A DNA stretch of 46,763 nt, taken from NCBI GenBank assembly GCA_964503455.1, contig CAZCZR010000007.1, positions 1 through 46,763 of the forward strand. Reading direction: 5' to 3'. This stretch comes from CAZCZR01 sp964503455 (GTDB taxonomy: Bacteria; Bacillota; Clostridia; UBA1381). The translations under genes were made by a program, and so were the position numbers. Below the pieces are notes generated by a model that ran no database searches, was not told where the DNA came from, and saw only the letters and a list, made by a program, of their open reading frames with translations. Below are positions 15,274 through 24,324 of the stretch, in pieces (position 1 is the stretch's first letter; each line of letters opens with the position of its first letter).

Positions 15274-16515
15274 ATGAAAAAACGTATACCTATAAAGGAA
15301 ATCCATGCAAAAGAAGTTCTTGACTCGCGCGGGAATCCCGCCGTGGAGGCGGTTGTGCGCTCCGACTGCGGCGAAGGCATGGCGGGCGTGCCGTCGGGAG
15401 CTTCCACCGGCATATGGGAGGCGCACGAGCTTCGTGACGGCGGGGACCGCTATAACGGCAAGGGCGTTTTAAATGCCGTGGGAAATATAAACGGCTTTAT
15501 CGCGGACAAGCTTAAAGGCTTCGATGTGCTTGACCAGCGCGGCATTGACAGGCTTTTGTGCGAGCTTGACGGCACAAAAAACAAATCGAGCCTCGGCGCG
15601 AACGCCATTCTGGGCGTGTCGCTTGCAGCCGCAAAATGCGCGGCGGCATCTCTCGGACTGCCGCTTTACCGCTATATCGGCGGCGCGGACGCTCATGTGA
15701 TGCCCGTGCCGATGATGAATATTCTAAACGGCGGCGCACATTCCAACAACGCTCTTGATATACAGGAGTTTATGATTATGCCCGCAGGCGCGCTGACCTT
15801 TCAGGACGGGCTGCGCAAATCCGCCGAGGTGTTTTACGCTTTGAAGGCGCTTCTTGACAGGGACGGCTACACGACCGCCGTCGGAGATGAGGGCGGCTTC
15901 GCTCCCGACTTAAAGCGCGACGAGGAGGCGATAGAATATATCATCCGCGCCGTTGAGTCCGCAGGCTTTCGCATGGGCGAGGATTTTAATATAGCGATCG
16001 ACGCGGCAAGCTCCGAATGGACGAAAAAGGGCGGCGGCTATTTACAGCCTAAATCGGGACGCTCATTCAGCCGCGAGGAGCTTGTCGAGTACTGGGCGGA
16101 GCTGTGCGAAAAATATCCCATACGCTCCATAGAGGACGGCATGGGCGAGGAGGACATTGACGGCTGGCGGCTGCTTACATCAAGGCTCGGACGGAGCGTT
16201 CAGCTTGTAGGGGACGATCTTTTTGTCACGAACACACAGCGCCTTAAAGCCGGCATAAAAGAAGAAGCCGCCAACGCTATCCTCATAAAACCGAATCAGA
16301 TAGGCACCCTCACCGAAGCTCTGGACGCTATTGAAACGGCAAAGCGCGCCGGATACGCTACCGTTATCTCCCACAGAAGCGGCGAAACCTGCGACACATC
16401 CATCGCCGATATAGCCGTGGCGACAAACGCCGGTCAGATAAAAACCGGCGCCCCCTCAAGAGGCGAGAGGACGTCAAAATATAACCGTCTGCTGTGGATT
16501 GAAGAAGAGGTGTGA
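15274..16515 (+). CDS. eno: Enolase
   Basis: Glycolytic enzyme that interconverts 2-phosphoglycerate and phosphoenolpyruvate in the cytosol. Catalytic E206 lies in GDEGGFAPD and catalytic K339 in ILIKPNQIG; the signature SHRSGET follows, and metal-binding acids stand in IAIDAASSEW, SIEDGM and LVGDDLF. Length 413 is a little below the usual 430. The ATG at 15274 is preferred over an in-frame ATG at 15250 because GGAAAGGA precedes it and KKRIPIKEIHAKEVLDSRGNP is the normal N-terminus. It stands alone, away from other glycolytic genes, and ends at a terminator shared with the convergent operon. Confidence 0.96.
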   Translation: MKKRIPIKEIHAKEVLDSRGNPAVEAVVRSDCGEGMAGVPSGASTGIWEAHELRDGGDRYNGKGVLNAVGNINGFIADKLKGFDVLDQRGIDRLLCELDGTKNKSSLGANAILGVSLAAAKCAAASLGLPLYRYIGGADAHVMPVPMMNILNGGAHSNNALDIQEFMIMPAGALTFQDGLRKSAEVFYALKALLDRDGYTTAVGDEGGFAPDLKRDEEAIEYIIRAVESAGFRMGEDFNIAIDAASSEWTKKGGGYLQPKSGRSFSREELVEYWAELCEKYPIRSIEDGMGEEDIDGWRLLTSRLGRSVQLVGDDLFVTNTQRLKAGIKEEAANAILIKPNQIGTLTEALDAIETAKRAGYATVISHRSGETCDTSIADIAVATNAGQIKTGAPSRGERTSKYNRLLWIEEEV

Positions 16516-16540
16516 TTTTTTAACTCGGCGTTTTGCGGGA

Positions 16541-16590
16541 CGAAAAACCGGTACGGAGCAGCTTATGCCGCTTTGTACCGGCTTCGTTTT
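16541..16590 (+). terminator. Bidirectional terminator between enolase and the DUF1015 gene
   Basis: CCGGTAC (16548-16554) pairs with GTACCGG (16575-16581), extended by CGAA/TTCG, with TTTTA on one side and TTTTT on the other strand. It serves enolase on the plus strand and overlaps the end of the DUF1015 gene on the minus strand. Confidence 0.7.
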
Positions 16591-17854
16591 ATCTGACTAT
16601 TTTTTTCGCTTCGTAATAAAATCTCTTGTCATGCGCCTCGCCCATGGAGAAGGTCTTTCTCGGCATGGCGCCGTCGGCTATGACAGTGCGGAACAAATCG
16701 CTTTTGGATATTTCCGGCGCCAAAAAGCCTACGGCGTCCTTTTCCTTCGCAAGCTCGCGCACAACATCGGCTCCGTGGATATAATCGACTCTGCCGCCGC
16801 GCGCGGCAATATATTTGTCGATAAATATCTGAAGCGATCCCGCCGGCAGGCTGCTTTTCGGATTTTTTATCCACAGCGCGCCGTCGCCCGCGGCGCATAC
16901 GTATTCTATTTTCTGCGCGCCGCATACCTTGACGCGGGATATGTCGTAAAACCTTTCAAGCTCCGCAAGCATTTCCTTCGGCTGTACGCCGAACACGACG
17001 CGGTGTATGGGTTTAAAGTCAAGCGCGGGAGAATGTATATTCTCAAGCTCCGCAAGCGCGAACCTTGCCGGATGCGTTTTTCTCTCGTCGGGTGTCAGCG
17101 ACGGTTTGATTTTTTCCCAGCAGGTCTTAGCCGTCGCAAGCGAGTGATTTCCGTCGCCCACAGCCATCAGCAGCACCGGCTTGCCGGGGTGTCCGTACTT
17201 TTTATCAAAGTACTCCCTGTCTGCCATTGCTCCAAGCCGCGCCGACAGCCTTTCCGCCCTCTCGCCGCTTATCCTGTAGCCTTCAAGCCGTCCGGAAGCT
17301 TCCATAAGCTCAAAGTCGTACAGCTTTTCCATTTTGTCCGTTTCCGCGCCCAGAGGCTCTATAACGGTTTTGCCGTCATCGTCTATAAGCATGATTATGT
17401 GCGGAAGCTCAAGGGGCGCGTTTTCGCGGATTTTCACTCTCGGCGGTATTCTTTCAAGTATCGTGCCCTCCGTTGCGCGTATAAGACTTGACGAGCCTTC
17501 GGCAAAGTCGTATTCCTCAAGATCCGCCGCGCCTATTATGCCCTCGCGCACTCTTCCGTCGCGCTGTGTGCGGCGCACGTATATCATCGAGTCCGCGACC
17601 GTGTCAAACACCCCCTCCGAAAGATATTTCTCCATAGATGCATTGATGCCGGCTATCCTCGCCGCGTCATTATCTCCGAGGTAAGCCTCCGGAAAAATAA
17701 TGTTGTACGCCGACGGCGATCCGCCCGCAAACGCTTTTACTCTGTCCCAGTAATCCGGCTGCGAGGTGTACTGATCACAGGCAATCACGCTCCATTTTGA
17801 CGGATCTATATCCTTTTTGGGTATCAGAATATCCGCTTTATTAAAAACTGTCAT
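16589..17854 (-). CDS. DUF1015 family protein
   Basis: A 421-residue cytosolic protein of family DUF1015, of unknown function, common in Clostridia. Family-typical stretches are visible: VIACDQYTSQPDYW near the N-terminus, the FPEAYLGD segment, YVRRTQRDGRVREGIIGAADLE, LMAVGDGNHSLATAK (about 225-239) and FLAPEISKSDLF near the C-terminus. The GDGNHS motif resembles a nucleotide or phosphate site, but I do not claim an activity. It is the last gene of the run that begins with the double GH43 protein, 26 bases after the YbaK gene, with AGCGGAGG before its ATG. Confidence 0.82.
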   Translation of the reverse strand: MTVFNKADILIPKKDIDPSKWSVIACDQYTSQPDYWDRVKAFAGGSPSAYNIIFPEAYLGDNDAARIAGINASMEKYLSEGVFDTVADSMIYVRRTQRDGRVREGIIGAADLEEYDFAEGSSSLIRATEGTILERIPPRVKIRENAPLELPHIIMLIDDDGKTVIEPLGAETDKMEKLYDFELMEASGRLEGYRISGERAERLSARLGAMADREYFDKKYGHPGKPVLLMAVGDGNHSLATAKTCWEKIKPSLTPDERKTHPARFALAELENIHSPALDFKPIHRVVFGVQPKEMLAELERFYDISRVKVCGAQKIEYVCAAGDGALWIKNPKSSLPAGSLQIFIDKYIAARGGRVDYIHGADVVRELAKEKDAVGFLAPEISKSDLFRTVIADGAMPRKTFSMGEAHDKRFYYEAKKIVR

Positions 17855-17880
17855 ATCTATCCTCCGCTTGTTTTAAAAAA

Positions 17881-18378
17881 TCATATATCCGCTGTAATAT
17901 CCGCCGCGGAAGCGTTTACCTCGTCAAGAAGCTCCTTTGTCGAAAGTATCAGCGTACAGCCGCATATACCGGCGCTGACGGCTGTCTTTTCATGCGACAG
18001 GCAGCTCTCGTCAAAATATGTGGGATAGCGCTTTTTCATGCCCAGGGGCGATACGCCGCCGCGTATATAGCCGGTAAGCCCCAAAAGCTCCTTTACGTGT
18101 ATCAGCTCTACCCTCTTGTTCCCCGATGCTTTCGCCGCCTTTTTCAGATCGGCCTCGCGGCATACGGGTATGCACAGCACTATAACGCCGGTCTTGTCGC
18201 CCCGCGCCACAAGCGTCTTGAACGAAATCTCCGCCGGTATGCCCGTAAGCTCGGCTACCCTTCTGCCGAAATTTCCGTCCAACGGCACCTCCGCGTCATA
18301 CTCCGCCGCCTCATATTTTATCCCCGCCTTGTCAAGCATACGCATGGCGTTTGTGACAACGGCTTTTTTCTTCGCCAT
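17881..18378 (-). CDS. ybaK: Cys-tRNA(Pro)/Cys-tRNA(Cys) deacylase, YbaK family
   Basis: An aminoacyl-tRNA editing protein that hydrolyses Cys wrongly attached to tRNA-Pro. The conserved catalytic Lys is K54 in EISFKTLVAR, and the family stretches LCIPVCREADLKK and GYIRGGVSPLGMKK are clear. Length 165 is normal. Its ATG overlaps the stop of the DUF4364 gene by one base. No proS gene is in the window. Confidence 0.93.
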   Translation of the reverse strand: MAKKKAVVTNAMRMLDKAGIKYEAAEYDAEVPLDGNFGRRVAELTGIPAEISFKTLVARGDKTGVIVLCIPVCREADLKKAAKASGNKRVELIHVKELLGLTGYIRGGVSPLGMKKRYPTYFDESCLSHEKTAVSAGICGCTLILSTKELLDEVNASAADITADI

Positions 18379-18929
18379 CAGACCACCTGCTTCCCCGAAA
18401 GCGTCCTGATAACCGCCTCATAAAGCTTATCCGGCGCTTTTTTAAAGCTGCTGTAAAGCTCCACCGCCTGTTCGCGCGTGCCGGCAAACACCTCAAGGCG
18501 CATAAGCTCCGTGCCGTCTTTGTCAAGCAGAATACATTCCACCGCAAAGTCATCGCCCTTGTTCGCGGGAACAATACCGCCCTTGACGCGGTTTTTGGCG
18601 TTTTCCCTTTCAAGCACCGGCTTTATGGCAAGATCTATAGGATCGCTTATATAATTGGGTATATGATCGTCGAAAAATTCGCTTGCGTGCTTGCCCTTGT
18701 CAAGAAGGCGGTACATAGTCCTGCCGTCGGCGTCAAGATATTTCTTCACATGATTCGTCCTGACAAGATTGTCCAGAGCTATAATGTATTCGCCGTAATT
18801 GATGTTGCACCCCTCGTACACTATATTCATCATAGCCTCGTGAGAAAGCGGGACACGCGCTTTATCCAGCGCATGGAGCTGTATCAGCTGTATCAGGACG
18901 GAATCGTCTATCTCTCTTTGATATAGCAT
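18378..18929 (-). CDS. DUF4364 family protein, likely winged-helix
   Basis: A 183-residue cytosolic protein of DUF4364, a Clostridia family of unknown function. The N-terminal 75 residues read like a winged helix: helices over LIQLIQLHALDKARVP and YGEYIIALDNLVRTNHV, then a strand-turn-strand wing KKYLDADGRTMYRLLDKG. The C-terminal part is a mixed alpha/beta domain. The ATG lies 13 bases after the GH43 stop, and its GGAGG ribosome site sits in that gap, so the two genes should be cotranscribed. DNA binding and a role in controlling the GH43 gene are inference. Confidence 0.75.
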   Translation of the reverse strand: MLYQREIDDSVLIQLIQLHALDKARVPLSHEAMMNIVYEGCNINYGEYIIALDNLVRTNHVKKYLDADGRTMYRLLDKGKHASEFFDDHIPNYISDPIDLAIKPVLERENAKNRVKGGIVPANKGDDFAVECILLDKDGTELMRLEVFAGTREQAVELYSSFKKAPDKLYEAVIRTLSGKQVV

Positions 18930-18942
18930 AATAATCCTCCGT

Positions 18943-21900
18943 TCATTTAAGTTGTATAATATCGGTAAGCGCGGCGGCTCCTTTGCGTATTATAACCGTG
19001 ACCGATCCTTTCCCCTCGGTCAAGCCGCAGTCGGCGCTTATCTCGTTTTTTCCGGGAGCTATGCTGACCTGCTTGAGCCTTACCGCGCACAGAGCGCCGT
19101 TTTCGTCATACTCCGTTATCTGAACGGCTGCGCCGTATGCTTCTCCGCCGGAATTTTCAGCCGTGAAACGGAGCTTTCCGTCCGAAACATCCGCATCCGA
19201 AATACTTATCGCCGCGTTTACATCAAACGAGCATTTGCGCGCATCATACGGATATGAAAGCGTGAGTCCGTTTTCCGAGGCTGTCAAAAACTTGCCCGGA
19301 GCCGTCAGGCTTTCAAAAGACACTCCGTCCGAACCGTCAAGCGCCTTTACCGTACAAAATGTCATAGCCTTCGCCTGCTTGCCGTCATCGTCCTGAGCGA
19401 GAACCGCCGTATTGTCCGCCGACTTTATATAAAGTCCCGCCTTATTCACCGCCTGTATCGACACATAATTCCCGTTTTCCGGCTCGAATTTGCCCTTTAC
19501 TATCTCCCACTCGGTGTTATGGCCGTCAGCCTTGTCAAGCACGTCTACATTCCGCATTATCGGATAAGATTCGTCGCCATACGGATTTGTAAACGCCTCG
19601 TGTCCGACATATCCGCCGTCACGGGTGCGTATCACGCTTGCGTAGCCGCCAAGCCCTGTCGAAAGCTCCTCCATGGGAACGACCGATCCGTTTTCGTCAA
19701 GCTCTATCTCGTGTACGCATACCGAGCGTCTGTAGCCGCTGCCTCCGGGCAAAGCGCCGCTGTGATCCACAAGGTACGTCTTTCCCGCAAAATCTATCAC
19801 CGACGGATGATGCGTGTTTGAGGTTGCGGACGGTTCAAAAATAATCTGCCCAAACTCCCACGGCCCGTACATTGAATCCGACACCGCGTAGCCGAGTCTC
19901 TCGCGCCAGCCGAACGCGGCGAACAGATAGTATTTTCCGGTATAGCCGCCGTTTCCGTCCGCTTGGCGGTATATCCACGGAGCCTCTGTATATCCGATGC
20001 CTTCGGGCAGGTTTTCAAACGTCTGCTCCTTTATATCGCCGTTCATAGTCACTGCGCCGTCGCCGTCCGTGTCGGCTACCGATACCATATCCTCGTTCAG
20101 CTCGCACACATACAGCTTGCCGTTGCCCCACGCGAGATAGCGGCGTTCCTCTCCGTTTTCATCCGTTTCGACCCATACCGTGGGGTCTATATCGTTCCAG
20201 TCGCTGGTCTGCGGCTCGGTCAGAGTACCCTTTATAAGCGGCGCGCCTATATCCTTAAACGGCCCTTCGGGTCTGTCCGACACGGCAACGCCTATCGACT
20301 GCTTCCCGCCGGAAGTCTTGTCCCATGTGCAGAAGTAAAGGTAATATTTTCCGTTATGCTTTACCGCCTGACTTGCCCACGCGGAAACGCCGTCGTTCGC
20401 CCAGGTCACGGAATCCGCCTTCATCGCAACGCCCTCGTACTTCCAGCTCTCCATATCCTCCGAGCTGTAGCAAAGCCATTCGGGCATTTCATATCCGTTT
20501 CCGGCGGACACGTCATGGCCGGCGTACAGATACACCTTGCCGCCGTCGGCAAGCGCAGCGGGATCGCCCGCATACGTAAGCTTCCCCTCGCCGTCAAAGC
20601 CGAGAACCGGATTCCCGCCCGTGCTTTTGGCAATCGACACAGGCGTCGTATCAAATTTCGGGATATTCAGCGTACTTTGCGAAACGGCGTTATTCTTCTT
20701 TGCAAGCTGCGCCGTGCCGTTTTGATCGGTACCGGTCATAACGATAGCGCTTTCTCTTTTATCCTTGTCATATCCCGTCAGCACGAAAAGCTTCATTGTA
20801 TCGCCGCAGCGGTAAAATTCGTTTTCCTCCTCATTTCCGTCCGCCGAGAAATTCAGCGTTACGGTGTGATCGCCGTCAAACGACCATGTGCCGAGATTAT
20901 CGGCTATAGTTCCGTCGGAGGAGAGTATTATCTCGGACGATCTTACAGGGAGATCGACGTTTCTTTCGGCGCCGCCCTTGCTTACATCGGTGCCGCCCGT
21001 TCCAACATCGGTTACTCCGTCGGCAAATATCGTATGTCCGACGCTTGAAAGCTCCCACGTTCCCCACAAAAGCTTTTCGGGGATTTTCTGTTCCTTTTCG
21101 CCCGCGTATACAAGCGGCGATACTACGGGCCAGCCGTCCTCCGTCCAGAGCATTTTCCTCACCTGAAGATACGCCACAGCGTCAGCGACCTTGCGGCAAT
21201 GCTCCACAAGATACCAGTCGTCTCCGTCGCGGATGACCGAGCAGTGGCCGTTGCCGAGGTAGGTTATGCCGTCGCCCAGCTGATATGAGCCGAGCATTTT
21301 ATAGCCCCACAGCTCCGATCTGTCGGTCTGCTCCGCATACGCTGTGCCTACCTGCCTTCCCGCCTGATCGAGAAATCTCCTGTGCGGATCCTCTCCCGAA
21401 AGAACCTCGTCCATCGTCATATCGGTTCTTGCTATACGTATGTTGTAGTTTGTGCCGAGCCAGCCGTAGGATGTCACAAGATACCTGTAACCCGTGTCGG
21501 AGTTGTAAAACATCCACGGCCCTTCGGGGCCCTGCACTCCCGACGGGGTGGCAAAAAGACGCGCGCCGGAATTGGTCAGCACCTTTTCCGCGTCCACGGC
21601 TTGTATCGAGCTGTCCTTCCCGTCGCCGGACGCCGTACCGTCAATGCCCTCTATGGTTCCGTTATCGTTTAATCTCGTGGCGTAGACGCCTTTCCAGAAA
21701 GAACCCCATATAAAATATTTCTTCCCGTCAGTATCGGTGTATATGTTTGCGTCAATGGCGTTGGTGTTGAAATCCTTCGTTTCCTTTGACGCTATGACAA
21801 CGCCGCAGTCAAGATATTCCCCGTCCCATATGCCGGGCGATTTGCATTTTAAAAGTCCTATTACCGAGTTCCTTCCGCCCAGTCCGCATGAAACGGACAC

Positions 21901-23274
21901 GTATACCCAATAAGGATATTCGGAGTCGGGAACGTACAAAACATCCGGTGCCCAGTAGGTTTCGTTCACGGTGGTGTCGGTATAGTTTTGCTCTATAAAT
22001 TTTCTCGTGCTTTCGGGGACAGTCACTGTCTTTGTATAATCGTGCTTCACCCAGTTTATAAGGTCAGCCGACTCAAAGACCAGATTGTGCGACGAGTACA
22101 CAAAATAATTGCCCGATACGGGATCCTTGAATACCGTGGGGTCATGCACTCCCTCTGTCGTTTCGGCGCTGTCCTCCGGCGACGCGTCGGGGAACACCGT
22201 TTCCGCCGCCGGCAGATAACCCGCCTCAAAGCGCTTCCCCTCCGTCTTGTCCTCAACGTAAACGCTGTAGTCCGCGTTTTGGGAAGCCTCATAGGTGAAC
22301 ACCCTTGTTTCCATAATGTCCAGCGCGGCGTCCTCGGTATACGAGTCCGCGCCGCCGCTTACGCCGAAGCTGACAGTCCTCGCCGAGGGGCAGTAGTTCG
22401 TGACAGTTGTCTGTACCGTCACGCTCTCGCCCGGACGTATCTGAAATACCTTTTCGCCGTCCTTGTAAAACTGCGTGTCTATATCCAGACGGTTCATATC
22501 CGAGAGCATTTTCTCCGTTTCTCTCTTTACCGCCGTTTCGGAAAGAGCCGCGATCTCATCCTCGGACAAGGCTTTCGAATATATTTTGAAATCATCTATC
22601 CTTCCGGCAAAGCCCTCGCCGCTGCCCCAGTTGCCGTGCCCTATCCACGACGACGCGTCCGCCGTAAACAGCGCCGCCGTATCGACCTCGGCGTCATCCG
22701 ACGCGGCAAGCGCGCCGTTTATATACAGCTTAGAGCCTGACGGCTCGTATACCGCCGTCACATAGCACCAGTCGGTATATGTGCCGTTTGCCGATATTGA
22801 GCTTAGACGCGTGCCGCTGTTGTTGTACCTCTCGGAGGTCAGCGCGGAGGACGAGGCGAGCATACCGACGTATTTCTCGCTGAGATACTCCTGCGCCCCC
22901 GTTACGGGCGTGGTCATATACGCCCAGCCGGATTCCGGCTTCAGCCAGAAGCTGAACGCGGCGCTGTCAGCTCCGGCAAGCAGACCCTTTGCAAGCTCAA
23001 GATAGCTTCCGGCGGCGTTTTTCTCGATATAAAGCGCCTTACCCGCCTCCTCCGAATAGCTTTCGGCATAGGAAACATTGCCGTATTCAACGACCGTTCC
23101 TCCCAAAGCAGCCTCAAAGCTGCCCGTACCCGTGCCCGGCTCATCAAAGGTTATGTTTGCGACAAGTCCCTCCGCCAAAGGCACCTCGGCGGATGCCGGC
23201 ATCATCGGCGCGGCGCCCGCAAGCATTACCGCCGCCGCAAACGCGGCAATGGCTTTTCTTTGATATTTACCCAT
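18943..23274 (-). CDS. Secreted bimodular GH43 protein (arabinanase-like plus arabinofuranosidase/xylosidase-like)
   Basis: A 1443-residue exported plant-polysaccharide hydrolase. A signal peptide (1-30, AAVMLAGAAPMMPASA) is followed by a LamG-type domain (about 35-250), a GH43 propeller (about 370-720), a beta-sandwich (about 735-870), a second GH43 propeller (about 885-1210), a beta-trefoil of AbfB type (about 1270-1360) and an Ig-like tail. Both propellers keep their catalytic triads: D378 (VHDPTVF), D508 (IDANIY), E584 (PEGPW) and D904 (AGDPAAL), D1030 (DIDPTVW), E1097 (TEAPWIY). The first resembles endo-arabinanases with an extra domain (LWGTWELS), the second side-chain-removing GH43 enzymes; substrates are inferred. 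The ATG at 23274 follows AGGAGGAG; the 34 codons upstream in frame do not look like protein. No SLH or sortase anchor. First gene of a minus-strand operon. Confidence 0.9.
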   Translation of the reverse strand: MGKYQRKAIAAFAAAVMLAGAAPMMPASAEVPLAEGLVANITFDEPGTGTGSFEAALGGTVVEYGNVSYAESYSEEAGKALYIEKNAAGSYLELAKGLLAGADSAAFSFWLKPESGWAYMTTPVTGAQEYLSEKYVGMLASSSALTSERYNNSGTRLSSISANGTYTDWCYVTAVYEPSGSKLYINGALAASDDAEVDTAALFTADASSWIGHGNWGSGEGFAGRIDDFKIYSKALSEDEIAALSETAVKRETEKMLSDMNRLDIDTQFYKDGEKVFQIRPGESVTVQTTVTNYCPSARTVSFGVSGGADSYTEDAALDIMETRVFTYEASQNADYSVYVEDKTEGKRFEAGYLPAAETVFPDASPEDSAETTEGVHDPTVFKDPVSGNYFVYSSHNLVFESADLINWVKHDYTKTVTVPESTRKFIEQNYTDTTVNETYWAPDVLYVPDSEYPYWVYVSVSCGLGGRNSVIGLLKCKSPGIWDGEYLDCGVVIASKETKDFNTNAIDANIYTDTDGKKYFIWGSFWKGVYATRLNDNGTIEGIDGTASGDGKDSSIQAVDAEKVLTNSGARLFATPSGVQGPEGPWMFYNSDTGYRYLVTSYGWLGTNYNIRIARTDMTMDEVLSGEDPHRRFLDQAGRQVGTAYAEQTDRSELWGYKMLGSYQLGDGITYLGNGHCSVIRDGDDWYLVEHCRKVADAVAYLQVRKMLWTEDGWPVVSPLVYAGEKEQKIPEKLLWGTWELSSVGHTIFADGVTDVGTGGTDVSKGGAERNVDLPVRSSEIILSSDGTIADNLGTWSFDGDHTVTLNFSADGNEEENEFYRCGDTMKLFVLTGYDKDKRESAIVMTGTDQNGTAQLAKKNNAVSQSTLNIPKFDTTPVSIAKSTGGNPVLGFDGEGKLTYAGDPAALADGGKVYLYAGHDVSAGNGYEMPEWLCYSSEDMESWKYEGVAMKADSVTWANDGVSAWASQAVKHNGKYYLYFCTWDKTSGGKQSIGVAVSDRPEGPFKDIGAPLIKGTLTEPQTSDWNDIDPTVWVETDENGEERRYLAWGNGKLYVCELNEDMVSVADTDGDGAVTMNGDIKEQTFENLPEGIGYTEAPWIYRQADGNGGYTGKYYLFAAFGWRERLGYAVSDSMYGPWEFGQIIFEPSATSNTHHPSVIDFAGKTYLVDHSGALPGGSGYRRSVCVHEIELDENGSVVPMEELSTGLGGYASVIRTRDGGYVGHEAFTNPYGDESYPIMRNVDVLDKADGHNTEWEIVKGKFEPENGNYVSIQAVNKAGLYIKSADNTAVLAQDDDGKQAKAMTFCTVKALDGSDGVSFESLTAPGKFLTASENGLTLSYPYDARKCSFDVNAAISISDADVSDGKLRFTAENSGGEAYGAAVQITEYDENGALCAVRLKQVSIAPGKNEISADCGLTEGKGSVTVIIRKGAAALTDIIQLK

Positions 23275-23378
23275 TGTACACTCCTCCTGATTTTTCAGCT
23301 CTATCCGTTCAAAAAAACAACAGCGCATCACCGCCGCCCGTATCGCGGCGGCTTGAAACATACATATATTATACAACT

Positions 23379-23408
23379 ATTATACAACCCCGCACCTGTA
23401 TTTGTCAA
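23379..23408 (-). promoter_or_regulatory. Sigma-A promoter of the GH43 operon
   Basis: A perfect TTGACA (23403-23408) and a perfect TATAAT (23379-23384), 18 bases apart, on the minus strand. A second TATAAT-like box follows about 11 bases on. The leader contains a GCCGCC/GGCGGC hairpin and, later, a run of seven T before the ribosome site, so attenuation is possible. Confidence 0.8.
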
Positions 23409-23451
23409 GTGCCGCGAAACAAAACAAATCGGCTCAATCGCGAAAAAGCGG

Positions 23452-23480
23452 TTGCAATTTGATCCGTATCGGTGTATAAT
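23452..23480 (+). promoter_or_regulatory. Sigma-A promoter of the coaX operon
   Basis: TTGCAA (23452-23457), 17 bases, TATAAT (23475-23480). It is divergent from the GH43 promoter; the two -35 boxes are 43 bases apart, so a single bound regulator could affect both. Confidence 0.75.
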
Positions 23481-23556
23481 GGATTCAGAGCATATAAAGC
23501 TCCGCCGGCCGCTGCGGCTGCGCGGATTGTACGAAATAAAGCAAGGGGTGAAAAAA

Positions 23557-24324
23557 ATGATCTTATCTGTCGATATAGGCAACACAAGCATAGTCCTCGC
23601 CTGCGTTGATGACTACGGAATAATCGCGCGCGGCAGAGAGCCCTCGCGGGATATGAGTCCGGAGGAGCTTTGCGCTGTGGCGGATAAATTTCTTGCGGAC
23701 AACGGATTTTCGCCGAAGGACGCGGAGTGCGTCGTAACCTCATCTGTAGTGCCGTCGCTTGAATCGGCGGCTGAAAAGGCGTTTCGCCGGCGCGGTCTGC
23801 TGCGGCTTGCGCCTGACGCCGATCACGGCATAGAGCTTTCGGTGGACAGGCCCGATGAGGTGGGGCAGGACCTGATCGCGGGCGCGCTCGGCGCTTTAAG
23901 CATGGTAAAGCCGCCGGTAATCATTGCGGATATGGGTACCGCCACCACCATAACCGCCGTGGATGAAAAGCGGCGCTATCTGGGCGGGGTGATCCTTGCC
24001 GGAGCGCGTATGTCGGCTGACGCCCTGCACGAAAAAACCGCAAGGCTTCCCTCGGTGTCGGACTTCGGCTCTCCCCGGACGGTGTTTGGAAAAACCACCG
24101 CCGCAAGAATATCCGCCGGAATCATATACTCAAACGCCGCCATAATAGACGGAATATGCGCAAGAATGGAGGAGGAGCTTGGAAAAAGCTGCGCGGTCAT
24201 AGCTACCGGCGGCCTTTCAAAGCAGGTGACGCCCTATTGCAAAAGAGAAATCATATACGATCCCGACCTTATAACAAAAGGCTTATGGGCATTTTATAAA
24301 CGAAACAGGAGGAGCTTGAAGTGA
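23557..24324 (+). CDS. coaX: Type III pantothenate kinase
   Basis: First step of coenzyme A synthesis: ATP-dependent phosphorylation of pantothenate, in the cytosol. The N-terminal phosphate loop is DIGNTS (D6-S11), the second phosphate motif is MGTATT (about 132-137), and the catalytic Asp is D105 in VGQDLIAG. The usual GADR reads GQDL here. Length 255 is normal. The ATG follows AAGGGGTG; the open frame upstream is not coding. The stop overlaps the GTG of the next gene by four bases, so the glycosidase-like gene is coupled to it. Confidence 0.92.
   Translation: MILSVDIGNTSIVLACVDDYGIIARGREPSRDMSPEELCAVADKFLADNGFSPKDAECVVTSSVVPSLESAAEKAFRRRGLLRLAPDADHGIELSVDRPDEVGQDLIAGALGALSMVKPPVIIADMGTATTITAVDEKRRYLGGVILAGARMSADALHEKTARLPSVSDFGSPRTVFGKTTAARISAGIIYSNAAIIDGICARMEEELGKSCAVIATGGLSKQVTPYCKREIIYDPDLITKGLWAFYKRNRRSLK

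Noticed and set aside
16499..17491. A 330-codon plus-strand frame opposite the DUF1015 gene
   Set aside because: Shadow of a recognised gene; composition is rich in Arg, Phe and Tyr and without known motifs.
19963..21048. A 361-codon plus-strand frame opposite the GH43 gene
   Set aside because: Antisense to the second GH43 propeller with intact catalytic residues; no ribosome site and no family pattern.
23275..23376. Longer N-terminus for the GH43 protein
   Set aside because: The 34 upstream codons precede a perfect signal peptide and AGGAGGAG ribosome site, and cover the leader RNA.
23260..23556. Longer N-terminus for CoaX
   Set aside because: The phosphate loop DIGNTS must be at the N-terminus; the extra 99 codons contain the promoter at 23452-23480.
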